A stretch of DNA of 64,000 bases from Alphaproteobacteria bacterium (GTDB lineage: Bacteria; Pseudomonadota; Alphaproteobacteria; Micropepsales; Micropepsaceae): positions 186,001 to 250,000 of the forward strand of contig JANXXU010000048.1 of the NCBI GenBank assembly GCA_025350465.1. Reading direction: 5' to 3'. How positions within the stretch are numbered: the stretch's first letter is position 1; the number at the start of each line of letters is the position of its first letter. The position numbers were made by a program, and so were the translations under genes. Of this stretch, positions 52,405 to 63,158 are shown one piece after another. Below the pieces are notes generated by a model. It had not been told where the DNA came from, did no database searches, and saw only the letters and a program-made list of their open reading frames with translations.

Positions 52405-53142
52405 TCAGGGCCGCTTCAAGGGGGCCCAACCCGCGCCGACACGCGCTTCGAGCGGCGCAAAACGGGCCTTGTAGCTCATCTTCTGACAGCCATCGATCCA
52501 ATAGCCAAGATAGACGTACGGCATGCCGCGGCCGCGCGCTTGCTCGATATGGTCGAGGACCATGTAAGTGCCGAGGCTGCGGCTCGACTCGGGGGGGTCG
52601 AAGAAGCTGTAGACCATCGACACGCCGTCGGACAAAACGTCGGTCAGCGCGACCGCGATGAGTTCGCCAGCCGCGTCGCCGCCTTGGCGCCGGTATTCGA
52701 CGATGTGCGTCTCGACCGCCGAATCCTCGACCATCGCAACATAGTCGAACATCGACATTTCCGACATGCCGCCGCCTTGGTGGCGTGCGTCGAGATAGCG
52801 ACGAAGGAGCGCGAACTGTTCTTCGGTCGCCCAAGGGTCGACGACTTCGGCGGTGAGGTCTCGATTGCGCTCGGCGACACGCGTCAATGAGCGGCTGACC
52901 TCGAATGCATCGACGACGATGCGCACCGAGATGCAGGCTTGGCAGGATTCGCAGGAGGGCTTGTAGGCGATGTTCTGGCTGCGGCGGAAGCCTGCATGAG
53001 TCAGTGCGTCGTTCAGTGTGCGCGCGACCTCGCCCGAAAGGCGGGTGAACACCTTGCGTTCCATCCGGCCCGGCAAATACGGGCAGGGGGCCGGCGAGGT
53101 CAGGTAGAATTGCGGGAACCTGGTCCCCAATTGCTCGGTCAA
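52405..53142 (-). CDS. bpt: Aspartate/glutamate leucyltransferase (N-end rule)
   Basis: The product is 245 residues. It moves leucine from Leu-tRNA to proteins with N-terminal Asp or Glu, marking them for ClpS/Clp[19 protein letters not shown] at the N-terminus, the Cys cluster [15 protein letters not shown] and the C-terminal [24 protein letters not shown] are diagnostic. The TTG at 53142 is chosen: GGAGG lies eight bases upstream and the N-terminus then matches the family ([14 protein letters not shown]). Longer in-frame starts exist up to 53289 but give an unrelated extension. Confidence 0.9.
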   Translation of the reverse strand: MTEQLGTRFPQFYLTSPAPCPYLPGRMERKVFTRLSGEVARTLNDALTHAGFRRSQNIAYKPSCESCQACISVRIVVDAFEVSRSLTRVAERNRDLTAEVVDPWATEEQFALLRRYLDARHQGGGMSEMSMFDYVAMVEDSAVETHIVEYRRQGGDAAGELIAVALTDVLSDGVSMVYSFFDPPESSRSLGTYMVLDHIEQARGRGMPYVYLGYWIDGCQKMSYKARFAPLEARVGAGWAPLKRP

Positions 53143-53449
53143 CGCGAGCGCCTCCGTTTGGCTCAACCGAATCTGGCAAGGTCGGTAGCCGCGCATCAAA
53201 CTCTCACACAGAGTTTTGGAGAGCGCTAGCGGTTGGGGCGTCAGAATAAATTTGTTGACGACGAGTGCGCGCAACTGCAAATGCGCCAATGCCGCAGATT
53301 GCGGCGGATTGCGGAAATAGGGGCGGGTGCAGCGTCTTCATTCGGGACACAATTTGGCGTTGTGCCCAAGCCGATGCAGGAATCAGTCCAACCGCAATGC
53401 GCGGCAATCCAAGGGCTCAGAAGAGTTTGCAAACCGAACGCGGCGTTGG
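53143..53449. other. Intergenic region upstream of bpt
   Basis: The 307 bases between bpt and motB (both minus strand) hold an in-frame N-terminal extension of bpt that looks non-coding. There is no strong hairpin, promoter or operator. The short direct repeat GCGGATTGCGG/GCAGATTGCGG near 53300 is the only structure seen. Confidence 0.4.
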
Positions 53450-54346
53450 TTAGCGGTCGAAGCTGGGTGGCAGAACCGGCGCCTCGCGCAGCAAAACGAT
53501 GCTGATGCGCCGGTTGGCGGAGGCGACCGGATTGTCGGGGTACAGCGGTTCCGATCCGGCTTTGCCGACGACCTGGGCGATGCGTCCTTCGGCGACGCCG
53601 GCTTCTTCCAGAATTCGCCGGCTTGCGTTGGCGCGCGCTGCGGACAATTCCCAATTCGAGTAACCGGCCGGCCCCGAGAACGCCGCCCCATCTGTGTGAC
53701 CGGAAATCGAGATTCGATTCGGCAACGTGTTGATGATCTTGGCAACCTGCTCAAGCAACGTCTTCACCCGGTCGCTCGGCTCACTCCCACCGGCAGGAAA
53801 CATCGAGCGTCCATCCTGATCGACGAGTTGGATGCGCATGCCCTCCGGCGTCTGATCGACAAGAACATGCTTTGAGAGCTCAGTGAGATCGGGCATGTCT
53901 TGCAGCGCCTGGCGCAAGCGTGCCGCGGCTTGTTCGAAGGTTTGGCTCTCGCGATCCTGCTCGGCTTTGCCGGAGGCGTTGGTTTGAGCGCTAGCCGAGG
54001 CGTCGGCGTGACTCTGGCGCTGCGAGGATTGTTCGGGCGCCGGCGGCTTGAGCTGCATGGTGACGGCGAGCTGGCCGGCGCCCTTTTGTCCCTGCGTCGC
54101 AGCGACGGTGCCGCCGAAGATCGAGCCCGTTCCCGACTCCGAACGGCTGACCGATTCCGGCGCGAAATAGTCGGCGATGCCGCGCTTCTGCTCGGGCGTC
54201 GTCGTATTGATGAGCCACATCAACAGGAAGAAGGCCATCATCGCCGTCACGAAGTCGGCATAGGCGACCTTCCACGCGCCGCCATGATGGGCGTCGTGGC
54301 CACCCTTTTTGATCTTCTTGATGACGATCGTGCCTTCGCCCGCCAT
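53450..54346 (-). CDS. motB: Flagellar motor stator protein MotB
   Basis: The product is 298 residues. A cytoplasmic basic start (MAGEGTIVIKKIKKGG) leads into one transmembrane helix, WKVAYADFVTAMMAFFLLMWL, with Asp31 as the proton-binding residue. A Ser/Gln/Ala-rich linker and a C-terminal OmpA-like peptidoglycan-binding domain (ISISGHTDGAAF ... SNWELSAARANASRRIL) follow. It anchors the stator to the cell wall. motA is not adjacent; it must be elsewhere. GAGAG just before the ATG at 54346 supports the start, though the frame is open well upstream. Confidence 0.92.
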   Translation of the reverse strand: MAGEGTIVIKKIKKGGHDAHHGGAWKVAYADFVTAMMAFFLLMWLINTTTPEQKRGIADYFAPESVSRSESGTGSIFGGTVAATQGQKGAGQLAVTMQLKPPAPEQSSQRQSHADASASAQTNASGKAEQDRESQTFEQAAARLRQALQDMPDLTELSKHVLVDQTPEGMRIQLVDQDGRSMFPAGGSEPSDRVKTLLEQVAKIINTLPNRISISGHTDGAAFSGPAGYSNWELSAARANASRRILEEAGVAEGRIAQVVGKAGSEPLYPDNPVASANRRISIVLLREAPVLPPSFDR

Positions 54347-54460
54347 GACGTCTCTCACACCCCAGAGTCCGCGGGCCGCTTGCCTTTGACTGGCGCTGCC
54401 GTTACGTCGGTTCGGCCCATATTGGCGGTAAGCCGTTAACGTGGCCTTGAGACCCCTTGG

Positions 54461-54943
54461 ATGCCCCACGATTCTCGTGCTTTTCGCAACGCTTTGGGCC
54501 ATTTCGCGACGGGCGTATGCGTCGTTACGACCCGTGGCCCCGACGGCGCAGCGGTAGGCCTGACCATTAATTCCTTCGCCTCTGTGTCGCTCGACCCGCC
54601 GTTGGTGCTCTGGAGCCTTGATCGTGCGTCCGATCGTTTTCCCCTGTTCATGGCCGCGGAGCGCTTCTGCGTGAATGTTTTGGACGGCGCGGCACAACCT
54701 CTTTCGCATCGCCTGTCGCGCAAGGGCGAGCGCGACCTCCTCGACGAGCCATATGCCGAAGACGCGCCGTTGCCGATCCTCAAGAAAGCGCTCGCCTACT
54801 TCGAATGCCAGGTCGAAGCACGTCACGACGGAGGCGACCACGTAATCTTCGTCGGCGGCGTCTTGTCGTTTGGTCATACCGATGACGGGGACCCATTGCT
54901 TTTCTATCGCGGCCGGTATCGTGCGCTCACCGGCGAAGGTTGA
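54461..54943 (+). CDS. Flavin reductase family protein
   Basis: The product is 160 residues with the FMN-binding split-barrel fold: FRNALGHFATGVCVVTTRG, GLTINSFASVSLDPPLVLWSL and FCVNVLDGAAQ. HpaC-type members reduce FMN or FAD with NADH for a partner monooxygenase. No monooxygenase is adjacent, so the partner is unknown. It is divergent from motB and 12 bases upstream of the hydroxyacid dehydrogenase gene, probably one operon. Confidence 0.88.
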   Translation: MPHDSRAFRNALGHFATGVCVVTTRGPDGAAVGLTINSFASVSLDPPLVLWSLDRASDRFPLFMAAERFCVNVLDGAAQPLSHRLSRKGERDLLDEPYAEDAPLPILKKALAYFECQVEARHDGGDHVIFVGGVLSFGHTDDGDPLLFYRGRYRALTGEG

Positions 54944-54955
54944 AGCGACGGACCG

Positions 54956-56853
<1,898 letters not shown>

Positions 56854-56879
56854 CGCGCGGGCTCTGAGGGAACGCCGCC

Positions 56880-58019
56880 ATGGCCTTCACGCTTACCGAA
56901 GAACAACGTCTCGTGCAAAAGACGGCGCGCGACTTTTCCGTCAACCACTTGGCTCCCTTCGCGGCGAAGTGGGACGCGGAGGAGATATTTCCCGTTCCGA
57001 CCATGCGTCAAGCGGCGGAATTGGGCTTTGCCGGTATCTACGTCAAGGACGATGTCGGCGGTTCACACATGACGCGCCTCGACGCAGCGCTGATCTTCGA
57101 AGAGCTATCCGCCGGATGCACCTCGACGGCCGCCTATATTTCGATCCACAACATGGCCTCGTGGATGATCGACCGATTTGGCAATGATCAGCAGCGGCGC
57201 GATTGGCTACCGAAGCTGACGCGGATGGAATTGATCGCGAGCTATTGCCTGACCGAGCCGGGCTCGGGCTCTGACGCGGCTGCGTTGCGCACGAAGGCCG
57301 CACGTGACGGCAACGATTATGTGCTCAACGGCGCGAAAGCATTCATCTCCGGCGCAGGTGTCTCCGACGTCTATGTCTGCATGGTGCGCACCGGCGGCGA
57401 GGGCCCGAGCGGTATTTCCTGCCTTGTCGTCGATAAAGGCACCAAGGGCCTTTCGTTCGGCAAGAATGAAAAGAAGATGGGCTGGAAGAGCCAGCCGACG
57501 GCGCAGGTCATTTTCGAAGACTGCCGCGTTCCCGTCGCCAACCGCATCGGCGCCGAAGGGGAAGGTTTCCGGATTGCGATGATGGGTCTCGACGGCGGGC
57601 GCATCAATATCGGCGCGTGCTCGCTCGGCACCGCACGCGCGGCGCTCGATCAGGCGCTGCGCTATGCGAACGAGCGCAAGCAATTCGGCAAGCCGCTATA
57701 CGATTTCCAAGCGACGCAGTTCAAACTCGCCGACATGGCGACTGAGCTCGAGGCTTCACGCCTTATGATCTGGTACGCCGCAAGCGCGCTCGACGAACGC
57801 GAGCCGCGCGCCACGATGCTTTGCGCCATGGCCAAGCGTTATGCCAGCGACGCGGCCTTCAAAATAGCCAACGACGCGCTCCAAATTCATGGCGGGTACG
57901 GCTACCTGCAAGATTTTCCCTTGGAGCGTCACGTCCGCGACCTTCGCGTCCATCAGATATTGGAAGGCACCAACGAAATCATGCGCGTGATCATCGCGCG
58001 TGAAATGTCGCGGCAGTAG
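56880..58019 (+). CDS. Isobutyryl-CoA dehydrogenase-like acyl-CoA dehydrogenase
   Basis: The product is 379 residues. It has [19 protein letters not shown] at the flavin site, [21 protein letters not shown] and the standard catalytic Glu in [14 protein letters not shown]. Sequence style ([28 protein letters not shown]) matches the ACAD8 branch that oxidises isobutyryl-CoA to methacrylyl-CoA in valine breakdown. Context agrees: the next enzymes of the pathway are encoded at 58439 and 59513. An enoyl-CoA hydratase for the intervening step is not in the cluster. Confidence 0.88.
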   Translation: MAFTLTEEQRLVQKTARDFSVNHLAPFAAKWDAEEIFPVPTMRQAAELGFAGIYVKDDVGGSHMTRLDAALIFEELSAGCTSTAAYISIHNMASWMIDRFGNDQQRRDWLPKLTRMELIASYCLTEPGSGSDAAALRTKAARDGNDYVLNGAKAFISGAGVSDVYVCMVRTGGEGPSGISCLVVDKGTKGLSFGKNEKKMGWKSQPTAQVIFEDCRVPVANRIGAEGEGFRIAMMGLDGGRINIGACSLGTARAALDQALRYANERKQFGKPLYDFQATQFKLADMATELEASRLMIWYAASALDEREPRATMLCAMAKRYASDAAFKIANDALQIHGGYGYLQDFPLERHVRDLRVHQILEGTNEIMRVIIAREMSRQ

Positions 58020-58023
58020 CGCC

Positions 58024-58428
58024 ATGCTCTCCACGCGCTTGACACTCTGGGCCTTTGCGTATGGCTTGCTCATCTGGTTTGAGGCAGCGCTTACAATCCG
58101 CTTTCTCGGCGACTTCATCTTCCGTCCCGCCGACTTGCCTTGGATGGCCGGAATATTCGGCGGGACGGCGCTCCTCGCGTTCGCTATCGGTTATTTCTTT
58201 TTCCAATGGTTTCAAACCAGGCCGCCCCAGCGGGCGGCGTCGGCCCTCGTGATCTGTGCCGTCGGCTTGCTCGGCAACACGATCGTGTTGATGCAACCCG
58301 CGTTCTTCTTTCCTGGCATGACGCAAGAGCAACTCGCGTGGTTCGCCGCGTGGTTCGCGTGGGGCTATGGGCTCGGTCTTCTAAGCGGGATCCTGCCGGT
58401 TCGCCTACCAGGCGTTCCCGCCAATTGA
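58024..58428 (+). CDS. Small membrane protein, DUF5367-like
   Basis: The product is 134 residues with four hydrophobic helices (about 5-25, 38-60, 72-92, 105-127). The frame lies between the valine enzymes, 4 bases after the dehydrogenase and 10 bases before the hydrolase gene, so it is cotranscribed with them. The DUF5367 assignment is a recollection of the family pattern and is untested. Function unknown. Confidence 0.6.
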   Translation: MLSTRLTLWAFAYGLLIWFEAALTIRFLGDFIFRPADLPWMAGIFGGTALLAFAIGYFFFQWFQTRPPQRAASALVICAVGLLGNTIVLMQPAFFFPGMTQEQLAWFAAWFAWGYGLGLLSGILPVRLPGVPAN

Positions 58429-58438
58429 GGAGCCGATG

Positions 58439-59479
58439 ATGGAAGACGTCCTGTTCGAGCGGCGCGGGCGCGGCGGCATCATCACATTAAACCGGCCGAA
58501 GGCGTTGAATGCGCTGACGCTCGATATGGTCCGCGCGATCCACCTTCAACTTGATGCCTGGCGGGACGATCGCGCCGTCGAACTCGTGATCATTCGCGGC
58601 GCGGGCGAGCGCGCATTCTGCGCGGGCGGCGACATTCGTGCGCTCTACGAGTCGGGCAAGAGCGGCAACCCCTATGCGATCGACTTCTACGCACACGAGT
58701 ACAAGCTGAACGCACTCATCAAGCGCTATCCAAAGCCCTATATCGCCCTGATCAATGGCATCGCGATGGGCGGCGGAGTTGGCGTGTCGGTGCACGGCAG
58801 CTATCGCGTCGCCGGCGAGGGTTGTGTCTTTGCAATGCCCGAGACCGGCATCGGCCTCTTTCCGGACGTCGGCGGCACCTATTTCTTGCCCCGCATGCCT
58901 GGTGAGACCGGCATGTACATCGCGCTGACAGGCGCGCGTCTTAATGTCGTTGATTGTTTCGCGACGGGTATTGCGACGCACATGATCCCGGCGCCGCAAC
59001 ACGAGACACTGACGCAGTCTTTGTGCGAAGATGATGGCCCGCTGGAGCAGGTCCTCTCGCACGCCGCGGTCCGGCCGGACGAGCAGTCGAGAGTTCTTGG
59101 GCTAAGGCCGTCGATCGATCGGCACTTTGCCGCTGCGTCAGTCGAGGAGATTTTCAGTTCCCTTGCGCTCGACAAATCGTTGTTTGCCAGCGAGACCCTG
59201 AAAACGCTCCAGACCAAGTCGCCGACGAGCTTGAAGGTCGCCTATCGGCAAATACGAGAAGGTGCGAAGCTTAGCTTCGAAGACTGCATGCGGCTCGAGT
59301 TTCGTCTGACGAACCGCTTCATGGCCGGGCGAGATTTCTATGAGGGCGTTCGTGCCTTGATCATCGATAAGGATCAGGTACCGGAATGGAACCCGTCACG
59401 GCTTGAGGGTGTGAGCGGCGCCGCGATCGACGCTTATTTTGCGCCTTTGCCTGACGGCGATTTGGAGTTGGGGGCGTAA
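58439..59479 (+). CDS. 3-hydroxyisobutyryl-CoA hydrolase (enoyl-CoA hydratase/isomerase family)
   Basis: The product is 346 residues with the crotonase fold. GIITLNRPKALNALTLDMV, the oxyanion loop GERAFCAGGDIRALYESG and MPETGIGLFPDVGGTYFLPRM with the catalytic Glu/Asp match the HIBCH branch. The extra 90 C-terminal residues (EDCMRLEFRLTNRFMAGRDFYEGVRALIIDKD) are typical of it too. It releases free 3-hydroxyisobutyrate for MmsB encoded next. Two ATG codons are adjacent; the second is preferred because GAGGAG is six rather than three bases away. Confidence 0.88.
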   Translation: MEDVLFERRGRGGIITLNRPKALNALTLDMVRAIHLQLDAWRDDRAVELVIIRGAGERAFCAGGDIRALYESGKSGNPYAIDFYAHEYKLNALIKRYPKPYIALINGIAMGGGVGVSVHGSYRVAGEGCVFAMPETGIGLFPDVGGTYFLPRMPGETGMYIALTGARLNVVDCFATGIATHMIPAPQHETLTQSLCEDDGPLEQVLSHAAVRPDEQSRVLGLRPSIDRHFAAASVEEIFSSLALDKSLFASETLKTLQTKSPTSLKVAYRQIREGAKLSFEDCMRLEFRLTNRFMAGRDFYEGVRALIIDKDQVPEWNPSRLEGVSGAAIDAYFAPLPDGDLELGA

Positions 59480-59512
59480 CCGGCGCCGCGATAGGGATGG
59501 AGGAGACACTTG

Positions 59513-60406
59513 ATGCGCATCGGCTTTATCGGATTGGGTAACATGGGTGGACCGATGGCGGCGAATCTCGTCAAGGCCGGACATCACATCACCGCCTTCG
59601 ACATGATGAAAGGCGCAATTGAAAAGGCGGCCGCGCAGGGTGCGCATGCGGCCGCCACTGCGACGGATGCCGCCCGCGACGCCGAGGTCGTCATAACGAT
59701 GCTTCCAGCGGGCGTGCATGTGCGACAAGTCTACTTAGGCGACGGTGGCCTTCTCAGAGCAGCCAAGCCTGGCACGCTCCTCATCGACTCCTCGACGATC
59801 GATGTCGCGACTGCACGCGATGTTCAGACCGCGGCAAAATCGGCTCACTTGGACTTTCTTGACGCGCCGGTATCGGGCGGTGTCGGCGGCGCGTCCGCAG
59901 GCACGCTGACCTTCATGGTGGGCGGAGAAGATGCCGCATTCGCGCGTGCAAAACCGATTTTGGAGAAAATGGGCAAGAATATTTTTCATGCGGGCGGCGC
60001 TGGAAACGGGCAAGCGGCAAAGATCTGCAACAACATGCTGCTCGCGATTTCGATGATCGGCACCTGCGAAGCGTTTGTGCTGGCCGAAAAACTTGGGCTC
60101 GATCATCAAACTCTGTTCAACATTTCTTCGACCGCATCGGGTCAGTGCTGGTCGTTGACGACCTATTGTCCGGTGCCTGGGCCGGTGCCCGCGTCGCCGG
60201 CAAATCGAAACTACCAAGCGGGCTTTACGGCATCGATGATGCTGAAGGATCTGAAACTGGCACAAGGCGCGGCGCACGCGGTCGGCGCGGCGACACCCTT
60301 GGGTGCCGAGGCAGCGGCACTCTATAGTCTGCTTGAATCCTCGGGCGCGGGCGGTCGCGATTTCTCCGCCATCATTCAAATGCTCCGCGGAAAGCTCGGC
60401 GATTAA
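59513..60406 (+). CDS. mmsB: 3-hydroxyisobutyrate dehydrogenase
   Basis: The product is 297 residues. RIGFIGLGNMGGPMAANLVKAGH binds NAD, DAPVSGGVGGASAGTLTFMVGG contacts substrate and Lys in GNGQAAKICNNM is catalytic. It oxidises 3-hydroxyisobutyrate to methylmalonate semialdehyde. The C-terminal third (CPVPGPVPASPANRNYQAGF) is specific to true MmsB. It completes the distal valine cluster after the hydrolase gene (33-base gap). GGAGGA lies eight bases before the ATG. mmsA is not in the window. Confidence 0.92.
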   Translation: MRIGFIGLGNMGGPMAANLVKAGHHITAFDMMKGAIEKAAAQGAHAAATATDAARDAEVVITMLPAGVHVRQVYLGDGGLLRAAKPGTLLIDSSTIDVATARDVQTAAKSAHLDFLDAPVSGGVGGASAGTLTFMVGGEDAAFARAKPILEKMGKNIFHAGGAGNGQAAKICNNMLLAISMIGTCEAFVLAEKLGLDHQTLFNISSTASGQCWSLTTYCPVPGPVPASPANRNYQAGFTASMMLKDLKLAQGAAHAVGAATPLGAEAAALYSLLESSGAGGRDFSAIIQMLRGKLGD

Positions 60407-60448
60407 CCGGAAACTCACCACGAGCGTGCTTCGCCCTTTAAGCGATTC

Positions 60449-60466
60449 TTAGGTCGGCCGGCCTAA
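60449..60466. promoter_or_regulatory. Near-perfect 18-bp palindrome upstream of the LdtR-like gene
   Basis: TTAGGTCGGCCGGCCTAA is self-complementary except for one base pair. It lies 46 bases before the chosen start of the MarR/LdtR-type gene. A MarR dimer would fit such a site, suggesting autoregulation. Confidence 0.5.
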
Positions 60467-60512
60467 GTTCACGCTTGGGTAGATGGGCAAAGTCCCAAAC
60501 GATGGTGGGTTT

Positions 60513-61022
60513 ATGAGTGTTTCGGCAGCAGCGCGCGCGTCTGCGGAAGTGCAGACTCCAGACAGCGTCAAAGGACGTTATTTGGAATGCCTGAATTTGG
60601 TTGAGCGCCTGCATCGTCAGCTGCTCGACGTGATCAAGGACGAGCTTGAACGCGTCGGCCAGCCCGATGTGAACAGCGTCCAGGCGTTGCTGCTCTTCAA
60701 TATCGGCGAGCAAGAATTGACGGCGGGCGAGTTGCGCACGCGCGGCCACTACCTCGGCTCGAACGTCTCATACAATCTGAAGAAGCTTGTTGAGGGCGGT
60801 TACATCAATCACATTCGTTCAGAGAGCGATCGCCGCTCCGTGCGCGTGAGCTTGACCGAGAAGGGTCGTCAGATTTCGAAGATCGTGGCGGGCTTGTTTG
60901 ATCGTCACGTTCACCTTGTCGAACCGGCAGGCGGACTTGAGCTTTCCGAATTCGCCAATTTGAACAAATCGCTGCAGCGTCTTGAGCGATTCTGGACCGA
61001 CCAAATTCGCTATCGTCTCTGA
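60513..61022 (+). CDS. LdtR-like MarR-family winged-helix regulator
   Basis: The product is 169 residues. GRYLECLNLVERLHRQLLDVIKDELER, NSVQALLLFNIGEQELTAGELRTRGHYLGSNVSYNLKKL and the wing SESDRRSVRVSL match the LdtR group conserved in alphaproteobacteria (described in Liberibacter and rhizobia, where it affects cell-wall transpeptidase genes and stress). The ATG at 60513 fits the family N-terminus; an ATG at 60483 is also in frame. It precedes hemA by 148 bases. A palindrome upstream may be its own operator. Confidence 0.8.
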   Translation: MSVSAAARASAEVQTPDSVKGRYLECLNLVERLHRQLLDVIKDELERVGQPDVNSVQALLLFNIGEQELTAGELRTRGHYLGSNVSYNLKKLVEGGYINHIRSESDRRSVRVSLTEKGRQISKIVAGLFDRHVHLVEPAGGLELSEFANLNKSLQRLERFWTDQIRYRL

Positions 61023-61049
61023 ACAGTTGCGACTCGTTCTCAGCGCGTA

Positions 61050-61090
61050 TTGATGTCGATCAAAACTGCGACAAATCGCACTGGTATCTT
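61050..61090 (+). promoter_or_regulatory. FNR-type box and -10 element of hemA
   Basis: TTGATGTCGATCAA (61050-61063) is a perfect FNR/FnrL half-site pair, TTGAT-N4-ATCAA. TATCTT at 61085-61090 lies where the -10 of a class II FNR-activated promoter should be: the predicted position from a box centred at -41.5 is 61086-61091. The hemA ATG is at 61171. This suggests oxygen-responsive activation of haem synthesis. Confidence 0.7.
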
Positions 61091-61170
61091 GTTGGTGCGA
61101 ACGCTTTACTACGCCTCGGACCGACCCGGCGCGGGGCGTTGATTTATCCGCGCATGCCAGGGACTGTGGA

Positions 61171-62382
61171 ATGGATTTCGAAGCCAAATTTGCGAGCGCA
61201 ATCGGGCAGTTGAAGCGCGAGGGACGCTACCGGGTCTTCGCCGACATCGTGCGCCACCAGGGCTCGTTTCCTGAAGCGACATGGCATGCGCGCGAGGGTA
61301 AGCGGCCGATCACGGTTTGGTGCAGCAACGACTATCTCGGTATGGGCCAACACCCCAAAGTGCTCGCCGCCATGCACCAGGCGATCGACCACGCCGGCGC
61401 GGGTTCGGGCGGGACCCGCAACATCTCCGGCACGACGCATTATCATGTGGAACTTGAGCACGAACTCGCCGACCTGCACCGCAAAGAAGCGTCGTTGCTC
61501 TTCACATCCGGCTACATCTCGAACGATGCGACGTTGGCGACCTTAGGATCGGTGCTGCCGGGTTGCATCGTCTTTTCCGACGAACTCAATCACGCCTCAA
61601 TGATCGAAGGTATTCGACGCGGCAAGGCGCAAAAGCAGATTTGGCGCCATAACGACGTTCGTCACCTAGAAGAGTTGCTGCAGGCCGCCGACCCGGCCGC
61701 ACCGAAGATCATCGCTTTTGAGTCGGTCTATTCGATGGACGGCGATATCGCGCCGATCGCCGCGATCTGCGATCTTGCCAAGAAGTACAGCGCGCTGACC
61801 TATCTCGACGAAGTGCATGCGGTCGGCCTTTATGGACCGCGCGGAGCCGGCGTCGCCGAGCGCGAAGGCGTCATGCATCGCGTCGACGTAATTGAGGGCA
61901 CGCTTGCCAAAGCCTTTGGTGTCATGGGTGGCTACGTCGCAGGCTCGGCGAAGTTCGTCGACGTCGTGCGTTCATACGCCCCGGGTTTCATTTTTACGAC
62001 TTCGCTGCCTCCGGTCCTTGCGGCGGGCGCGCTCGCCAGCGTTCGTCACCTGAAGGCCAGTCAGGTGGAACGTCAGTGCCACCAAGAGCGCGCTGAAAAA
62101 TTGAAGCGACTGCTGCGAGAGGCGGGCCTGCCGGTGATGCCGTCCGAGAGCCACATCGTTCCCGTCCTCGTCGGTGACCCCGCCAGTTGCAAACAAGTCT
62201 CCGACATTCTGCTTCAAGAGCACGCGATCTACGCGCAGCCGATCAACTACCCGACGGTGCCCCGCGGGACCGAGCGCTTGCGCTTCACGCCGTCACCGCT
62301 TCACGATGACGACAAGATGCATTCCTTGGTCAAGGCGCTTGACGATGCGTGGTCGCGGCTCAACATCCGGCGTGCCGCCTGA
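61171..62382 (+). CDS. hemA: 5-aminolevulinate synthase
   Basis: The product is 403 residues. It condenses glycine and succinyl-CoA to 5-aminolevulinate, the first step of haem synthesis in alphaproteobacteria. Typical parts are [28 protein letters not shown], the PLP-binding Asp in [12 protein letters not shown] and the catalytic Lys in [13 protein letters not shown]. It lacks the haem-regulatory CP motif at the N-terminus. An FNR box lies upstream. The last codons overlap a small GTG-started gene. Confidence 0.95.
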   Translation: MDFEAKFASAIGQLKREGRYRVFADIVRHQGSFPEATWHAREGKRPITVWCSNDYLGMGQHPKVLAAMHQAIDHAGAGSGGTRNISGTTHYHVELEHELADLHRKEASLLFTSGYISNDATLATLGSVLPGCIVFSDELNHASMIEGIRRGKAQKQIWRHNDVRHLEELLQAADPAAPKIIAFESVYSMDGDIAPIAAICDLAKKYSALTYLDEVHAVGLYGPRGAGVAEREGVMHRVDVIEGTLAKAFGVMGGYVAGSAKFVDVVRSYAPGFIFTTSLPPVLAAGALASVRHLKASQVERQCHQERAEKLKRLLREAGLPVMPSESHIVPVLVGDPASCKQVSDILLQEHAIYAQPINYPTVPRGTERLRFTPSPLHDDDKMHSLVKALDDAWSRLNIRRAA

Positions 62383-62572
62383 GGCAAATCAGGCCGGCAT
62401 TCTCATTGAAATTGCGAGCTTTGGTTCGTCGCTGAAAGTGACGGCCGTCGATGAAGCAAGCGGCGTTGAAATCTCGTTTATCGCGCCGGCCAAGACTTCG
62501 CGGGCGGACATCCGTCAATTGGCGAAGGCAAAGCTTCGCTACGTTCTCGCCAAGAAAAGCGGCGGACAATAG
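62372..62572 (+). CDS. Small protein downstream of hemA, DUF6898-like
   Basis: The product is 66 residues from a GTG that overlaps the last 11 bases of hemA. It reads [35 protein letters not shown] in two parts separated by a turn, a small beta-rich domain. Its position after hemA and length match small alphaproteobacterial proteins I recall as DUF6898; not tested. No SD site is obvious, so coupling to hemA translation is likely. Function unknown. Confidence 0.6.
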   Translation: MPPEANQAGILIEIASFGSSLKVTAVDEASGVEISFIAPAKTSRADIRQLAKAKLRYVLAKKSGGQ

Positions 62573-62603
62573 GCCCGCCGGCGTCAATCGCGGTCTTGGA
62601 ACC

Positions 62604-63059
62604 TTACGCCGATTTGCGCTTGCGACCCCGTCCGCTGCTCGAGGGCACGCGACCGAGCCCGATTTTCTTCGCAAATTCAGAACGCTGGCGTGCGTATGCT
62701 GGTGCGACCATCGGATAATCTGCCGGCAATCCCCACTTCGCGCGGTACTCTTCCGGCGACAAATTGTAGTTTGAACGCAGATAGCGCTTCAGCATTTTCA
62801 ACTTCTTGCCGTCTTCGAGGCAGATGATGAAATCGTCACCGATCGACTTCTTGATCGGCACGGCCGGCTTCGCCGAGGTCGCCGCGTCACCGCTCGCGCC
62901 GCCAAGCAGACCGGCAAGTGTCGTGTGGATGTTCTTCAGAATCGACGGTACCTCCGTCAGCGGCACCTGATTATGACTCACATAAGCGGATACGATCCCC
63001 GTTGCGAGCTGCAGAAGATGATCCGTCGACTTGCCGTTATCTTGCTTCGAGTCAGACAT
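62604..63059 (-). CDS. mucR: Ros/MucR family transcriptional regulator
   Basis: The product is 151 residues. The DNA-binding core IICLEDGKKLKMLKRYLRS and SPEEYRAKWGLPADYPMVAP is typical of MucR, with SxxAKKIGLG and a basic tail after it. Of the zinc ligands in classical members, Cys80 is kept, but the two His positions are Tyr93 and Asn97. The N-terminal helix (LLQLATGIVSAYVSHNQVPL) drives higher-order oligomers. MucR proteins silence A+T-rich promoters for envelope and symbiosis or virulence genes. GGGAG seven bases before the ATG at 63059 supports the start. The upstream region is A+T-rich. Confidence 0.88.
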   Translation of the reverse strand: MSDSKQDNGKSTDHLLQLATGIVSAYVSHNQVPLTEVPSILKNIHTTLAGLLGGASGDAATSAKPAVPIKKSIGDDFIICLEDGKKLKMLKRYLRSNYNLSPEEYRAKWGLPADYPMVAPAYARQRSEFAKKIGLGRVPSSSGRGRKRKSA

Positions 63060-63128
63060 GCGCGAACTCCCGTGTGTTCTTGTCATTACGATGTTGTTTG
63101 TTGTTGCAAATGAAAATTCTGACCAATT

Positions 63129-63158
63129 CTTATAAGGCTTTTCGCTTAGACTACTCAA
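63129..63158 (-). promoter_or_regulatory. Candidate promoter of the mucR gene
   Basis: On the minus strand TTGAGT (63158-63153), an 18-base spacer and TATAAG (63134-63129) lie 69 bases before the mucR ATG. The surrounding DNA is A+T-rich, as expected for an autoregulated MucR site. Confidence 0.45.
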
